Below, piece by piece: positions 45,410 to 55,553 of a stretch of 64,000 nucleotides of DNA. The stretch comes from JADKIH01 sp031385005 (GTDB lineage Bacteria > Bacteroidota > Bacteroidia > AKYH767-A > 2013-40CM-41-45): positions 1 to 64,000 of the forward strand of contig JANNBB010000070.1 of assembly GCA_031385005.1 (NCBI GenBank), read 5' to 3'. The translations under genes were made by a program, and so were the position numbers. Position 1 is the stretch's first letter, and every line of letters begins with the position of its first letter. Below the pieces are notes generated by a model. It saw only the letters and a program-made list of their open reading frames with translations. It ran no database searches and was not told the origin of the DNA.

Positions 45410-48067
45410 ATGAAAATTATTGAAATAAGAGCCATGCGCGGACCAAATTACTGGTCAATCTGGAGACATAAGCTAATTGTAATGAAGCTGGATATCGAAG
45501 AGCTTGAGGATGCACCGACAAATAAAATCCCGGGTTTTTCAAATAGATTGGAAGCTCTTTTCCCGAATATGTATGCTCATGAGTGTTCAGAAGGTCATCC
45601 CGGCGGATTTTTTAAGCGCTTAAAGGAAGGTACCTGGATGGGCCATGTAATTGAGCATCTGGCACTTGAGATTCAAACGCTGGCAGGAATGGACGTTGGG
45701 TTTGGTAGGACAAGAGGTACCGGTCAACATGGTGTCTATAATGTTGTCTTTAATTACATGGAAGAAAAGGTTGGTATTTATGCCGCCAGAGCAGCAGTCA
45801 GAATTGCAGAATCGCTAATAAACAATACACCTTATGATATATCTGACGACGTTCAAAAGATGAGAGAATTGCGGGAAGATGAACGCCTCGGTCCATCTAC
45901 CGGTTCAATCGTTGATGAAGCTATCAAAAGAAAGATTCCTTGGATCCGATTAAATCGTCATTCGCTGGTTCAGCTGGGTTATGGAAAAAACCAAAGACGC
46001 GTACAAGCTACTGTTGCCAGTACAACCAGTAGTATCGCCGTTGAAATTGCCTGTGATAAGGAAGAAACAAAAAATCTGTTGGAAGCTGCATCAATTCCTG
46101 TTCCTCGCGGAAGAGTTGTTTACGATGAAGAAGATCTCACAACAGCAATTCAAAAAGTCGGATATCCAATCGTATTAAAACCGGTAGGAGGTAATCACGG
46201 TCGTGGTGCGACAATCAACGTCAACGATTGGGAGACAGCTGTAGAGGCCCTTGCCGCGGCCAAGCGAATTTCTCGTGGCGTTATCGTCGAAAAATTTATT
46301 ACCGGATTTGATCACAGGTTACTCGTTATCGATTATAAATTCGTTGCCGGTGCTAAACGAACTCCTGCACTTGTTATGGGTGACGGAAAACATACCATTG
46401 AAGAACTTGTTGCCCTTGTAAACAGTGATCCAAGACGTGGGTATGGACATGAAAAAGTATTAACGGCAATCAAGATCGATGATACAACTCTAAGTATACT
46501 CGATGAAAAAGGATTGACTGTTAAAAGTGTATTGAAAAAAGGGGAGGAGTTGCATCTCAAACGTACAGCTAACTTAAGTACAGGTGGTACATCTACGGAT
46601 GTAACGGATGTGGTGCATCCTTACAATGTATTTATGGCTGAAAGAATTTCCCGGATTATCGGATTGGATATTTGCGGCATCGATATCATGACTCCGGATA
46701 TTGGAGTGCCCATGTATGAAAATGGCGGTGCCGTTCTCGAAGTGAATGCAGGTCCGGGTTTCCGCATGCACATTGCTCCCGCAGAAGGTCTTCCCCGTAA
46801 CGTCGCCGAACCGGTTATCGATATGCTTTATCCTCCCGGAAGTTCAGCACGCATCCCAATCATTGCCGTTACAGGTACGAATGGTAAAACGACAACAACC
46901 CGACTCATCGCTCATATCGTTAAGACTATGGGTATTAAAGTCGGCTTTACTACTACAGATGGTATCTATATTCAAAACAGGATGGTGGAGCGAGGCGATT
47001 GTACCGGTCCGCTCAGTGCGGAATTTGTTTTGAGAGATCCTACCGTTGAATTCGCCGTATTGGAATGTGCAAGAGGAGGGATTTTAAAAGCCGGACTCGG
47101 TTTTCACAATTGCGATATCAGTATCGTCACCAATGTGGCTGCTGATCATCTCGGACTCAAAGACATTAACACGATTGAAGAAATGGCACGCGTAAAAAGT
47201 GTTGTCGCTGAAAGTGTCTTGCCGGAGGGATATTGTATTTTAAATGCCGATGACGATCTCGTTTTTGAAATGCGTAAAAACATTAAAGCGAATGTCGCTT
47301 TATTTAGTCTGGACGAAAATAATCCGCGCATTCTCCGTCATTGTGAAAACGGAGGAATAGCTGCAATTGTTGAGAATGGTTACATCACCATTTGCAAAGG
47401 CACCTGGAAAATCAGAGTAGACAAGGTCATAAATATTCCACTTACTTTTTCCGGAAAAGCGATTTTTATGATTCAGAATATTTTTCCTGCTGTACTAGCA
47501 GGATTCTTACGCGGCTTTAAAGTAGAAGACATTCGTCTCGCTCTGGAAACATTTATTCCTTCTCCGACTCAAACTCCGGGACGAATGAATATGTTCCAGT
47601 TCAAAAACTTCACGGTCATGGTTGATTATGCTCATAATCCGGCAGGATTCCAGGCCATTGCCCGCTTCCTCGATAAAATAGACAGCAAGCCGAAAGTCGG
47701 AATTATTGCCGGTGTCGGTGACCGTCGTGACGAAGATATCATTCAGTTGGGTGCTATCGCTTCTCAAATGTTTGATGAAGTCATTATCCGACAGGATAAA
47801 AACTTACGAGGAAGAAGCGAGAAAGAAATCATCGATCTCATGCGAGAGGGAATTCATTCTGAAGATGCGAATAAAAAAATCAAAGTTATTCCGAGTGAGC
47901 ATGAAGCGATCGAATATGCTATCAAGAATGCAAAGAAAGGATCGTTCATTGTAATTTGCAGCGATGTGGTGCCTGATGCATTGGATCAAATCTTAAAGTA
48001 CAAAGAAGAGGAAGATCATTTTGAAATTCATAAGGAGGATATTCCGCATACTTCGGTTACGAAGTAG
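45410..48067 (+). CDS. cphA: Cyanophycin synthetase
   Basis: 885 aa, the normal size of CphA1. The N-terminal domain starts MKIIEIRAMRGPNYWSIWRH and includes HPGGFFKRLKEGTWMGHVIE. The ATP-grasp domain (about residues 215-480; IPVPRGRVVYDEEDLTTAIQ, YPIVLKPVGGNHGRGATINV, EKFITGFDHRLLVIDYKFVA) adds aspartate. The Mur-ligase-like domain (P-loop GTNGKTTTTR near residue 489, then NVAADHLGLKD and DYAHNPAGFQAI) adds arginine. It makes the insoluble nitrogen-storage polymer without a ribosome. Divergent cphB completes a make-and-break pair. A TCTACTTTG motif lies 34 nt upstream of the start. Confidence 0.95.
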   Translation: MKIIEIRAMRGPNYWSIWRHKLIVMKLDIEELEDAPTNKIPGFSNRLEALFPNMYAHECSEGHPGGFFKRLKEGTWMGHVIEHLALEIQTLAGMDVGFGRTRGTGQHGVYNVVFNYMEEKVGIYAARAAVRIAESLINNTPYDISDDVQKMRELREDERLGPSTGSIVDEAIKRKIPWIRLNRHSLVQLGYGKNQRRVQATVASTTSSIAVEIACDKEETKNLLEAASIPVPRGRVVYDEEDLTTAIQKVGYPIVLKPVGGNHGRGATINVNDWETAVEALAAAKRISRGVIVEKFITGFDHRLLVIDYKFVAGAKRTPALVMGDGKHTIEELVALVNSDPRRGYGHEKVLTAIKIDDTTLSILDEKGLTVKSVLKKGEELHLKRTANLSTGGTSTDVTDVVHPYNVFMAERISRIIGLDICGIDIMTPDIGVPMYENGGAVLEVNAGPGFRMHIAPAEGLPRNVAEPVIDMLYPPGSSARIPIIAVTGTNGKTTTTRLIAHIVKTMGIKVGFTTTDGIYIQNRMVERGDCTGPLSAEFVLRDPTVEFAVLECARGGILKAGLGFHNCDISIVTNVAADHLGLKDINTIEEMARVKSVVAESVLPEGYCILNADDDLVFEMRKNIKANVALFSLDENNPRILRHCENGGIAAIVENGYITICKGTWKIRVDKVINIPLTFSGKAIFMIQNIFPAVLAGFLRGFKVEDIRLALETFIPSPTQTPGRMNMFQFKNFTVMVDYAHNPAGFQAIARFLDKIDSKPKVGIIAGVGDRRDEDIIQLGAIASQMFDEVIIRQDKNLRGRSEKEIIDLMREGIHSEDANKKIKVIPSEHEAIEYAIKNAKKGSFIVICSDVVPDALDQILKYKEEEDHFEIHKEDIPHTSVTK

Positions 48068-48702
48068 TTTCTGTGTATTGTAACTTCTTCTATTATTATT
48101 CTTCGGCAGACTTATTAAATATGAGCTTGTCTAAAATTCAGATAGTAATCTTCAACTTTATTCTTGTGTTTTTTTATTTCTAACAAATCATTGCTTAACG
48201 GCTATAGAATTGAAAACACATTTAGCTATGAATTTTTTTTTGTAGTTTAAGAATCCACAAGGTCTCTTGCAAGATGACCTTACTAAAAGTAAATCGTCTT
48301 TGCTCACTCTGTTCAGACCTCTGATCTCTCTGCGATAAAATCCGACGTTGAAATTAACCACGAAGGACTGAACGGAGGAACACCAATATTAAACGACGTT
48401 ATTCTTTTTATTTATTCTTTTTGATGCCTTTAAGACCCAATTAGACCATTTTAGTGTAAAAAATCCTGTTTTTCTATTTTTTGAACCAAATTTTTAGTAA
48501 TTTAACATGAACTCATTCATGTATTTCTAATTTTTCTTACACCTTATTTAACTTTAAAAATTGAGCAATTATCATAATTAACCATAAATTAATTTTAAAA
48601 CGGAACTTTTTAAGATGAGAGTTAGTAAAAATCACCGTAATACTTACAGTTACAATCATCATCATCATATATTATTTTAAAGCTTCAGTAAATTAAACTA
48701 TC
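48068..48702. other. Long intergenic region before the SprB-like operon
   Basis: 635 nt, strongly AT-rich. Around 48300-48385 there is a stretch (CTCTGATCTCTCTGCG, then AACCACGAAGGACTGAACGG) that looks like a decayed copy of a common intergenic repeat in environmental bacteria; its first part resembles the arm of the 14327-14363 hairpin. The last 90 nt contain a His-rich minigene (48615-48680). I see no convincing promoter match, so the transcription start of the operon is unknown. Confidence 0.5.
48615..48680 (+). CDS. Possible His-rich leader peptide (21 aa)
   Basis: ATG at 48615 to TAA at 48678-48680 encodes MRVSKNHRNTYSYNHHHHIL followed by F. Five of 21 residues are His, four in a row. 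The stop lies 22 nt before the start codon of the SprB-like gene. Leader peptides with His runs control his operons by attenuation, but the downstream gene has no link to histidine. A chance product of the (CAT)n-like DNA is equally possible. Confidence 0.25.
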   Translation: MRVSKNHRNTYSYNHHHHILF

Positions 48703-51700
48703 ATGCAGCAACTGTTACGAAGACTAATTCTGTTTTTATCTTTAGCGGCTACAGTTGGAATTATTCCTCGTAAAGCTTTTGCGACTCATCTGGCCGGTTC
48801 TGATATCTCCTATACTTGTATCGGAGGAAATAATTACCGTGTTGAACTCACTTTTTACCGCGATTGCCGCGGATTATCCGGGCACCCGAATGGAGTAGGT
48901 ATAGAATTCCGATCAGTTAGTTGTAACCGTTATTTTACGGATACTCTTTTATTAGTCCCCGGATCGGGGCAAGAAATCAGTTATCCATGTCCCGGATTAA
49001 CAACAGCTTGTGATGATCCAACTTCTCCAAATCCCGGCATACAAGAATATAAGTATTCGGGCATTATCAATTTCCCTCAGCAATGTGCAGACTGGGTAAT
49101 CGGTTGGACCTATTGCTGCAGGAACTGTGATATCACTACAATGGTGCAATCACTTCCCTGTACTCCGGGAAACAATCCAAGCATGTACATCTCGTCATTT
49201 TTGGATAACCTGAATTATACCTGCAATTCTTCACCCTATTTTACGAATAAACCGATTGTCTTTATTTGTGTAGGACAAAATTTCACATACAATCATGGCG
49301 CAGTTGATCCCGATGGGGATTCACTTGTTTATACACTCGTTAATCCGCTCGTTAATGCAACCGATTCCATTCCTTTCGTTTCCGGTTACTCTGCAACAAA
49401 TCCAATCACATCCTCTCCGACACTTTCGCTAAACCCACTTACCGGTGATATCAATATTACTCCTACTCAAATAGAAGTAGGGGTACTTTCCGTTTTAGTG
49501 GAAGAATATAGGAATGGAGTATTAATAGGACACGTTGTGCGAGACATGGAAATCTATGTGCAACCCTGTACGAATATTATTCCTACTGCCACCGGAATGA
49601 ATGGTACAACAGACCGTGACACCACTGTTTGTCCAAATACTCAAATTTGTTTTGATGTATTATCGAATGATATGGATGCCGGTCAAATTGTAACCATGTC
49701 GTGGAATCAGGCAATTGCTAATGCCACTTTTACTATCTCCGGATTTCCCTATCCAACCGGCCGTTTTTGCTGGACGCCAACCATAAATGATATTAGCACA
49801 ATTCCTCATCAGTTTACAGTAAGTGTGGTCGATAATGCTTGTCCGAATAATGGGTATCAGACATATTCGTTTTCAATTCTGATAAATTCGCCTTTAGTCA
49901 ATATCAATACAAGTAATATTACCTGTGCCGGTTACAACAACGGTTCAATAACTGTTGTACCTGTAAATCCCGGTGGTTATTCCTATTTATGGTCGCCGGG
50001 CGGTCAAACAACTGCAGGAATTACCAATTTGCCTCCAGGTCCGTATGCTGTGACCGTTTACGACAGTACAACAGGTTGTGCAGCAACATTTCCGGATACC
50101 ATTTACGATCCTCCCGGAATGAGCGGTACTGCTAGTGTTATTTCTTCTTCTTGTCCGGGAAGCGCAAGCGGAGTAGCGACAATTGTTGTTTCAGGTGGAA
50201 CGCCGTCCTATACCTATTCCTGGAATACCATTCCTCCGACTTTAAACGATACAGCCAGTGGTCTTGCTCCCGGCACCTACATAGTTACAGCAACAGATAA
50301 TAGCGGTTGTACGATCACCGATTCTGTAACTATAAATCCATCTTCATCTGCTTTAATTTTAAATGTCGATACTGTATCGACATTGTTATGTTATACGGAT
50401 ACGAATGGAATTGCATCAATTTCAGCGAGCGGAGGAACACCCGGCTATACATATCTTTGGAATACGAGTCCTCCTCAATCCGGTCCGACAGCAACTGGTC
50501 TGGGACCCGGCTCTTACTTTGTGACAGTTACAGATACGTTAGGTTGTAGTAATACGGATACCGTTGATGTAAATTCACCTCCACAAATACTGATGGTCGG
50601 AAGCGCACAAAACGCTAGTTGTAATGCTCCCGATGGAATTGCTATTGTAACAGTTAGTGGGGGAGTAGTTCCCTATACATATTCATGGGTCGGTTATCCT
50701 TCAACGGACGATTCATTGATTAATGTGTTTCCGGGATTATACACAGTATCTATTTCCGATTCGAACAGTTGTTCTCAACAACTCCAGATTTTAGTTGGAA
50801 GCCTTGTTATAAGCACGTCTGCCGGTGCAATCTCTCCGGTTGTTTGTCATGGAGATTCCAATGCAGTAGCCGTAATTTCTTCTTCAGGTGGAACTCCGCC
50901 TTATTCGTATTCCTGGAATACAATTCCTCCTCAGGCAAACGATACAGCAACTGGACTACCTGCCGGGCAATATATTATCAACGTAACCGATTCGAATAAT
51001 TGCATTACTGTAGATACGGTAAATATTCCTGATCCTTCGTTACTGAACCTGAGTGTTTCAACCGTTAATGCTTCATGTGTCGGCGATAGCAGTGGATCAG
51101 CGATAGCTTTAGTTACAGGTGGAGTTGGTTCTTATACATATTTGTGGACACCTTATGGTGGTGTAAATGATACAGCACTCAATCTCATTCCCGATACATT
51201 TCAGGTAACGATTACAGATGGAAATGGATGTGTACTCAGTTCTACTTTTATTATTGGGCAGAATACAGTAATCACTTTAACGGTGGATAGTGTATTGCAA
51301 CCGGTTTGTAACGGCACCAATACAGGAGCAATATACATTTCTGTGAATGGTGGAACAGGAATATATTCTTATGCGTGGAATCCGGGAACTTACATTACTC
51401 AGGATATCAGTAACATTAATTCGGGCATTTATCAGGTAACAGTATCAGATCAAAACGGTTGTACGCAACAACAACAAATCAATGTGAATCAGCCGCCACC
51501 ACCGCCCGCCAATGCAGGAAATGATACCGCTATTTGCAATGGAAATTCCATTCAATTGTTAGCTGCACAACTTTCTCCTGGTAGTACAGGGGTATGGTCT
51601 TCCGTTACGGTCAATACTTTTATAGACATTAACGATCCGAATACAGTTGTAACCTACGTGCCTCCGGGAAATAATACAATCACCTGGACTGTCACCGATT

Positions 51701-52521
51701 CCATTGGTTGTGTTGCTTCAGACAATATTCAAGTATTTAATTATTTCAATTCATTGGATGCCGGTTTTGATCTTAATTTGTGTTCACTGGATCCGATTCA
51801 ATTAAATGCCAGTTCATATATAGGGTTTAATGGATTATGGACGTCGTCTCCGAATGTTTCATTCGTCGACCCTGTGCTGTACAATACCTTTGCGAACTTG
51901 CTAAGCTACGGAGTTGATACTCTAGTTTGGACAATTTCAAACGCTGCATGTTCTGCATCCGATTACGTGGTGATTTCTGCTTATGAAAACCCAACTGCAG
52001 ATGCCGGTCCGTATTCTACGATTTGTGAACCCATAGGCATGTTAGAAGCGAATCCTCCTTCAATTGGAAGTGGTGCATGGTCAATCCTGCCTCCTCAGCA
52101 AGCAAACATTGCGAATACATTGAATCCAATAACAGATGTTACAAACCTTCAGACAGGAAAAACAATTTTTATCTGGACGGTTACGAATGGAACGTGTGCT
52201 GCCTCTGATACTGTTTCAATTGATTATGATGATGCTTGTGAAATTAAACTTCCTACAGCATTTTCTCCAAATGGCGATGGTTATAACGATGGATATGTTA
52301 TCAAAGGAATTGAAGGATATCCTGAAAATGTTTTCCGTGTATTTAACAGATGGGGTAATGAAGTTTATGTAAAAGAAAATTATAAAAATGCTGATTGGAT
52401 TGGTCAGAATAAAAACGGAGAAGAACTGCCGGAGGGTACTTACTTTGTAATACTTGTTGTCAGGAAGCAGAATATTGTCAAAAACACCTATGTAGATATT
52501 CGCCGCAATACAGGGAAGTAA
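48703..52521 (+). CDS. SprB-repeat adhesin-like protein with T9SS type B sorting domain
   Basis: 1272 aa. After a signal peptide ending AFA, the N-terminal domain (THLAGSDISYTCIGGNNYRV, ELTFYRDCRG) is a common start of Bacteroidota gliding-associated proteins. Residues about 399-930 hold seven SprB-type repeats of about 75 residues, each with a Cys early, an SGGTPxYxYxWN strand, a GLxPGxYxVTVTDxxGC strand and a second Cys. Two Ig-like modules (ADAGPYSTICEP, AGNDTAICNGNSIQL) follow. The final 90 residues (LPTAFSPNGDGYNDGYVIKG, FRVFNRWGNEVYV, GTYFVILVVR) are a CHU_C type B sorting domain. SprB is the mobile adhesin of gliding motility in Flavobacterium. The PorP/SprF-type and OmpA-type genes downstream fit the same surface system. 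Confidence 0.88.
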   Translation: MQQLLRRLILFLSLAATVGIIPRKAFATHLAGSDISYTCIGGNNYRVELTFYRDCRGLSGHPNGVGIEFRSVSCNRYFTDTLLLVPGSGQEISYPCPGLTTACDDPTSPNPGIQEYKYSGIINFPQQCADWVIGWTYCCRNCDITTMVQSLPCTPGNNPSMYISSFLDNLNYTCNSSPYFTNKPIVFICVGQNFTYNHGAVDPDGDSLVYTLVNPLVNATDSIPFVSGYSATNPITSSPTLSLNPLTGDINITPTQIEVGVLSVLVEEYRNGVLIGHVVRDMEIYVQPCTNIIPTATGMNGTTDRDTTVCPNTQICFDVLSNDMDAGQIVTMSWNQAIANATFTISGFPYPTGRFCWTPTINDISTIPHQFTVSVVDNACPNNGYQTYSFSILINSPLVNINTSNITCAGYNNGSITVVPVNPGGYSYLWSPGGQTTAGITNLPPGPYAVTVYDSTTGCAATFPDTIYDPPGMSGTASVISSSCPGSASGVATIVVSGGTPSYTYSWNTIPPTLNDTASGLAPGTYIVTATDNSGCTITDSVTINPSSSALILNVDTVSTLLCYTDTNGIASISASGGTPGYTYLWNTSPPQSGPTATGLGPGSYFVTVTDTLGCSNTDTVDVNSPPQILMVGSAQNASCNAPDGIAIVTVSGGVVPYTYSWVGYPSTDDSLINVFPGLYTVSISDSNSCSQQLQILVGSLVISTSAGAISPVVCHGDSNAVAVISSSGGTPPYSYSWNTIPPQANDTATGLPAGQYIINVTDSNNCITVDTVNIPDPSLLNLSVSTVNASCVGDSSGSAIALVTGGVGSYTYLWTPYGGVNDTALNLIPDTFQVTITDGNGCVLSSTFIIGQNTVITLTVDSVLQPVCNGTNTGAIYISVNGGTGIYSYAWNPGTYITQDISNINSGIYQVTVSDQNGCTQQQQINVNQPPPPPANAGNDTAICNGNSIQLLAAQLSPGSTGVWSSVTVNTFIDINDPNTVVTYVPPGNNTITWTVTDSIGCVASDNIQVFNYFNSLDAGFDLNLCSLDPIQLNASSYIGFNGLWTSSPNVSFVDPVLYNTFANLLSYGVDTLVWTISNAACSASDYVVISAYENPTADAGPYSTICEPIGMLEANPPSIGSGAWSILPPQQANIANTLNPITDVTNLQTGKTIFIWTVTNGTCAASDTVSIDYDDACEIKLPTAFSPNGDGYNDGYVIKGIEGYPENVFRVFNRWGNEVYVKENYKNADWIGQNKNGEELPEGTYFVILVVRKQNIVKNTYVDIRRNTGK

Positions 52522-52556
52522 TAATCAATTTCAAAATTAATCAGAATTTAATAAGC

Positions 52557-53489
52557 ATGAAAAAGCTTTTAATCATAATTGTGTTCTTAAACTGCGCATC
52601 ATCCGTGAATGCACAGCAGGATATTCTTGTCAGCCAATATATGTTCAATCATTTATTGCTAAATCCGGCTTATGCAGGAAGCAAGGATTACATGATGGCA
52701 ACTTTGCTTTACCGAAAACAATGGATCGATTGGAAAGGAGCGCCTGAAACGCAGGTAGCCACCATTCACGGCCCACTTGGCCTAACTAATTTCGGTTGGG
52801 GACTTATGTTAAGTCACGATAAAATATCTGTTACAGATCGGACAGATGCTTATTTGAATGCTGCCTATCATTTAACCTTGTCCCCTAATTTGAAATTATC
52901 GCTGGGTTTAAGAGGCGGAGGAGGGTATTACAGTATTAAAAACAGCGACCTGATTTATTGGGATGCCGGCGATCCAACTTTTGCAGAAGATAGAGTAACG
53001 AAATTTCTTCCAAATGTCGGCTGTGGAACTTATTTGTATTCCGATAAATTTTATGCCGGTGTTTCTGTACCGACAATTATCAGCTATGACCCTTCTAAAG
53101 GATTAAGTGTCGATTTGAGCAGTGGAGAAGTAGTGCCGCGTCAGGTAAGACACTATTTTGCTACGACCGGATATGCAATTGTGTTTAATCCGGATTTCGT
53201 GTTAACGCCAAGTGTGCTGGCTAAATTTGTGCACCATACACCACTAGAGATAGACTATAATTTAAACATGCTGATCGGACAACTTATCACGCTCGGTGGA
53301 AGTTATCGTACCGGCGATAGCTTTGTCGCTCTCTTTGAATTGCAATTGGGAAGACAATGGCGCCTTGGTTATAGTTATGACTTTACATTCACAGATGTAA
53401 AAGACTATTCTAGCGGTTCTCATGAAATTATGATTGGTTACGATTTTGGCTACGACATCATGAAAATTAAAACTCCACGATATTTTTAA
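52557..53489 (+). CDS. PorP/SprF-family T9SS outer-membrane protein
   Basis: 310 aa. Signal peptide MKKLLIIIVFLNCASSVNAQ followed by the family start QDILVSQYMFNHLLLNPAYA and GSKDYMMATLLYRKQWIDWK, GAPETQVATIHGPL. The rest is amphipathic beta-strand sequence, ending with the typical SYDFTFTDVKDYSSGSHEIM. PorP/SprF proteins are 14-stranded-type outer-membrane barrels needed for secretion and surface attachment of type B cargo. It starts 35 nt after the SprB-like gene, and in the family such neighbours are dedicated partners, so this one probably serves the SprB-like protein. The PorE-like gene follows 53 nt later (ATG at 53543). Confidence 0.93.
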   Translation: MKKLLIIIVFLNCASSVNAQQDILVSQYMFNHLLLNPAYAGSKDYMMATLLYRKQWIDWKGAPETQVATIHGPLGLTNFGWGLMLSHDKISVTDRTDAYLNAAYHLTLSPNLKLSLGLRGGGGYYSIKNSDLIYWDAGDPTFAEDRVTKFLPNVGCGTYLYSDKFYAGVSVPTIISYDPSKGLSVDLSSGEVVPRQVRHYFATTGYAIVFNPDFVLTPSVLAKFVHHTPLEIDYNLNMLIGQLITLGGSYRTGDSFVALFELQLGRQWRLGYSYDFTFTDVKDYSSGSHEIMIGYDFGYDIMKIKTPRYF

Positions 53490-53542
53490 TCACCTTTATG
53501 AAAATTACTTTCTTTACTAATAGAATAAATAGAAATTCAAAC

Positions 53543-55444
53543 ATGAATACTTTTTTTCGCCTACTGATTATCTCATTGTTTTTTACAAGCTGTGCAAGCT
53601 ACCACATTCGTCAGGGAAACCGACTTTATGATGACCTTGCATATAGCGCAGCAATTGAAGAATATCAAAAGGCGCTAAGCAAAAAAGAATATCCCACCGC
53701 TCGTATTAAACTTGCCGAGTGTTACAGAAAAATAAACGACCTGCCACGAGCGGAAGAGGCCTTCGCTAAAGCAGTTCAGCTGCCTGAGGCACAACCAGTG
53801 CATAAATTACACTATGGACAAATTCTCATGCGCAATGGAAAATATGAGCAGGCGAAAATTTACTTGGATCAGTATCTGAATGCCGTTGTTTCCGATAATG
53901 CAGCACGTAAATTACGTGAAAGCTGTGATAGTATTTCTTATTGGATGGCGGATAGTATCAAGTATAAAATTCAAACCACTAATTTGAATTCCGGGCAGAG
54001 TAATTTTTCACCTGTATGGTATAAAGAGGGTGTGGTGTTTACATCCGATAGAAACCTGAAAGGAAAAGTATATGACTGGACCGGCCGCCCATTTCTTGAG
54101 TTATACTATAGTAAGGGAGATATGAAAAAAGGTTTTGCCCCTCCTGTAAACTTAACCGGCGATGTTAACGGCTTGTATCACGATGGTCCAGCTACTTTTA
54201 CTTCCAAGGGTGATACCATTTACTTTAGCAGGAACAATTATGAAAAGAGTAAAATTGGGGAATCCTCTAAAGACGAGTTAAACCTTAAAATATGCAGAGC
54301 AGTTCGCAGCGATTCCAGTTTTAATAATATTACCGAATTTAAATTCAACAGTAAAGAATTCAGTACGGCTCATCCTTCTCTAAGTCCGGATGGCAATACA
54401 ATGTATTTTGTAACTGATATGCCGGGTGGATTAGGAGGCGCGGATATTTACTCCTCTCAGAAAGTCAATGGCGAATGGACTACCCCCGTAAACCTCGGAC
54501 CTAATATTAACACTCCTTACAATGAAATGTTCCCTTATATCTGGAAGGACTCCGTTCTTTATTTCAGTTCGGAGGGACATTATAACTTCGGAGGACTTGA
54601 TATTTTCCAAAGTGTGAAAACAGGAAATTCCTGGTCGCCGGCTAAGAATGCAGGTTACCCATTAAATTCAAGTTATGATGATTTCGGAGTTACTGTAAAC
54701 GACACCGGTTTAGCCGGACTTTTCTCGAGCAACAGGAATAACAAATTTACTACGCTCGACAATATCTACAGCTTCGAATTAAATGACCTGAGGTTTAACC
54801 TCGAAGGAATGGCAGTTGAAAAAGCGACTCAATTACCACTTAAAGACGTTAAAATTGAGTTGTTAAACAAAGATAAAAATAAAGTAGAGTCAATTCTAAC
54901 CGATGAGGCAGGTAAATTTACATTCAAACTCGATCCTGAAACCGACTTTTCCGTAGTAGGAAGCAAGGACACTTATTTTACCAATACGGAAGACGTAAGC
55001 ACAAAAGGTAAAAAGCAAAGTGAGAATATGTTTGTTAAACTCAAGTTGGAATTGGAAAGAATTGTAATCAACAAGCCAATCGTACTGGAAAATATTTACT
55101 ATGACCTCGATAAATACGATATTCGTGCAGATGCCTTTCCAAGTTTAGATAACCTGATTAGTATTATGACAGATAATCCGGGTATATCAATCGAATTAAG
55201 TTCACATACCGATTCACGCGCTGATGACCGTTACAACGATAACTTATCGCAGAAGAGGGCAGAAGCAGCGGTAGATTATATAGTTGCACATGGCATTGAA
55301 AGTTCCAGGATTGTTGCCAAAGGTTATGGAGAACGTCAACTTGTAAATAATTGTAAAAATAATGTTTCTTGCACAGAAGAAGAACATCAGCAAAACAGAC
55401 GTACAGAATTTAAAGTTACTTCCATGGGCATTAAACAACCATAA
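53543..55444 (+). CDS. PorE-like lipoprotein: TPR, PD40, CarboxypepD_reg and OmpA domains
   Basis: The ATG at 53543 gives a lipoprotein signal (MNTFFRLLIISLFFTS then C); an upstream ATG at 53498 would place 15 residues in front and is less likely. Domain order over 633 residues: TPR repeats at about 20-110 (YDDLAYSAAIEEYQKALSKK), PD40/WD40-like strands at about 145-405 (HPSLSPDGNTMYFVTDMPGG), a carboxypeptidase-regulatory-like fold at about 410-490, and an OmpA C-terminal domain at about 510-630 (NIYYDLDKYDIRADAFPSLD, SSHTDSRADDRYN, NRRTEFKV) for peptidoglycan binding. This order is that of PorE of Porphyromonas, which anchors the T9SS to the cell wall. Last gene of the three-gene operon. Confidence 0.88.
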   Translation: MNTFFRLLIISLFFTSCASYHIRQGNRLYDDLAYSAAIEEYQKALSKKEYPTARIKLAECYRKINDLPRAEEAFAKAVQLPEAQPVHKLHYGQILMRNGKYEQAKIYLDQYLNAVVSDNAARKLRESCDSISYWMADSIKYKIQTTNLNSGQSNFSPVWYKEGVVFTSDRNLKGKVYDWTGRPFLELYYSKGDMKKGFAPPVNLTGDVNGLYHDGPATFTSKGDTIYFSRNNYEKSKIGESSKDELNLKICRAVRSDSSFNNITEFKFNSKEFSTAHPSLSPDGNTMYFVTDMPGGLGGADIYSSQKVNGEWTTPVNLGPNINTPYNEMFPYIWKDSVLYFSSEGHYNFGGLDIFQSVKTGNSWSPAKNAGYPLNSSYDDFGVTVNDTGLAGLFSSNRNNKFTTLDNIYSFELNDLRFNLEGMAVEKATQLPLKDVKIELLNKDKNKVESILTDEAGKFTFKLDPETDFSVVGSKDTYFTNTEDVSTKGKKQSENMFVKLKLELERIVINKPIVLENIYYDLDKYDIRADAFPSLDNLISIMTDNPGISIELSSHTDSRADDRYNDNLSQKRAEAAVDYIVAHGIESSRIVAKGYGERQLVNNCKNNVSCTEEEHQQNRRTEFKVTSMGIKQP

Positions 55445-55553
55445 AGTAAGGAATTAAAATCATCCGGTAGAAAATTGACTCAATTACCGCAAGTCGGTAG
55501 ATATAGCCAATGTTAAGAATACTAAAAACGAAGCGTTGGATGATAAAAATAAA

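Noticed and set aside
48121..48183. Twenty-codon hydrophobic frame after cphA
   Set aside because: Too short, no terminator or promoter near it, and the composition is what AT-rich spacer would give by chance.
48615..48680. Genuine his-operon attenuator
   Set aside because: No histidine biosynthesis gene lies downstream; kept only as a low-confidence leader peptide.
49900..51490. Periodic repeats that could suggest a CRISPR or satellite array
   Set aside because: The period is about 225 bp, in frame, and encodes diverged SprB protein repeats; the DNA units are not near-identical.
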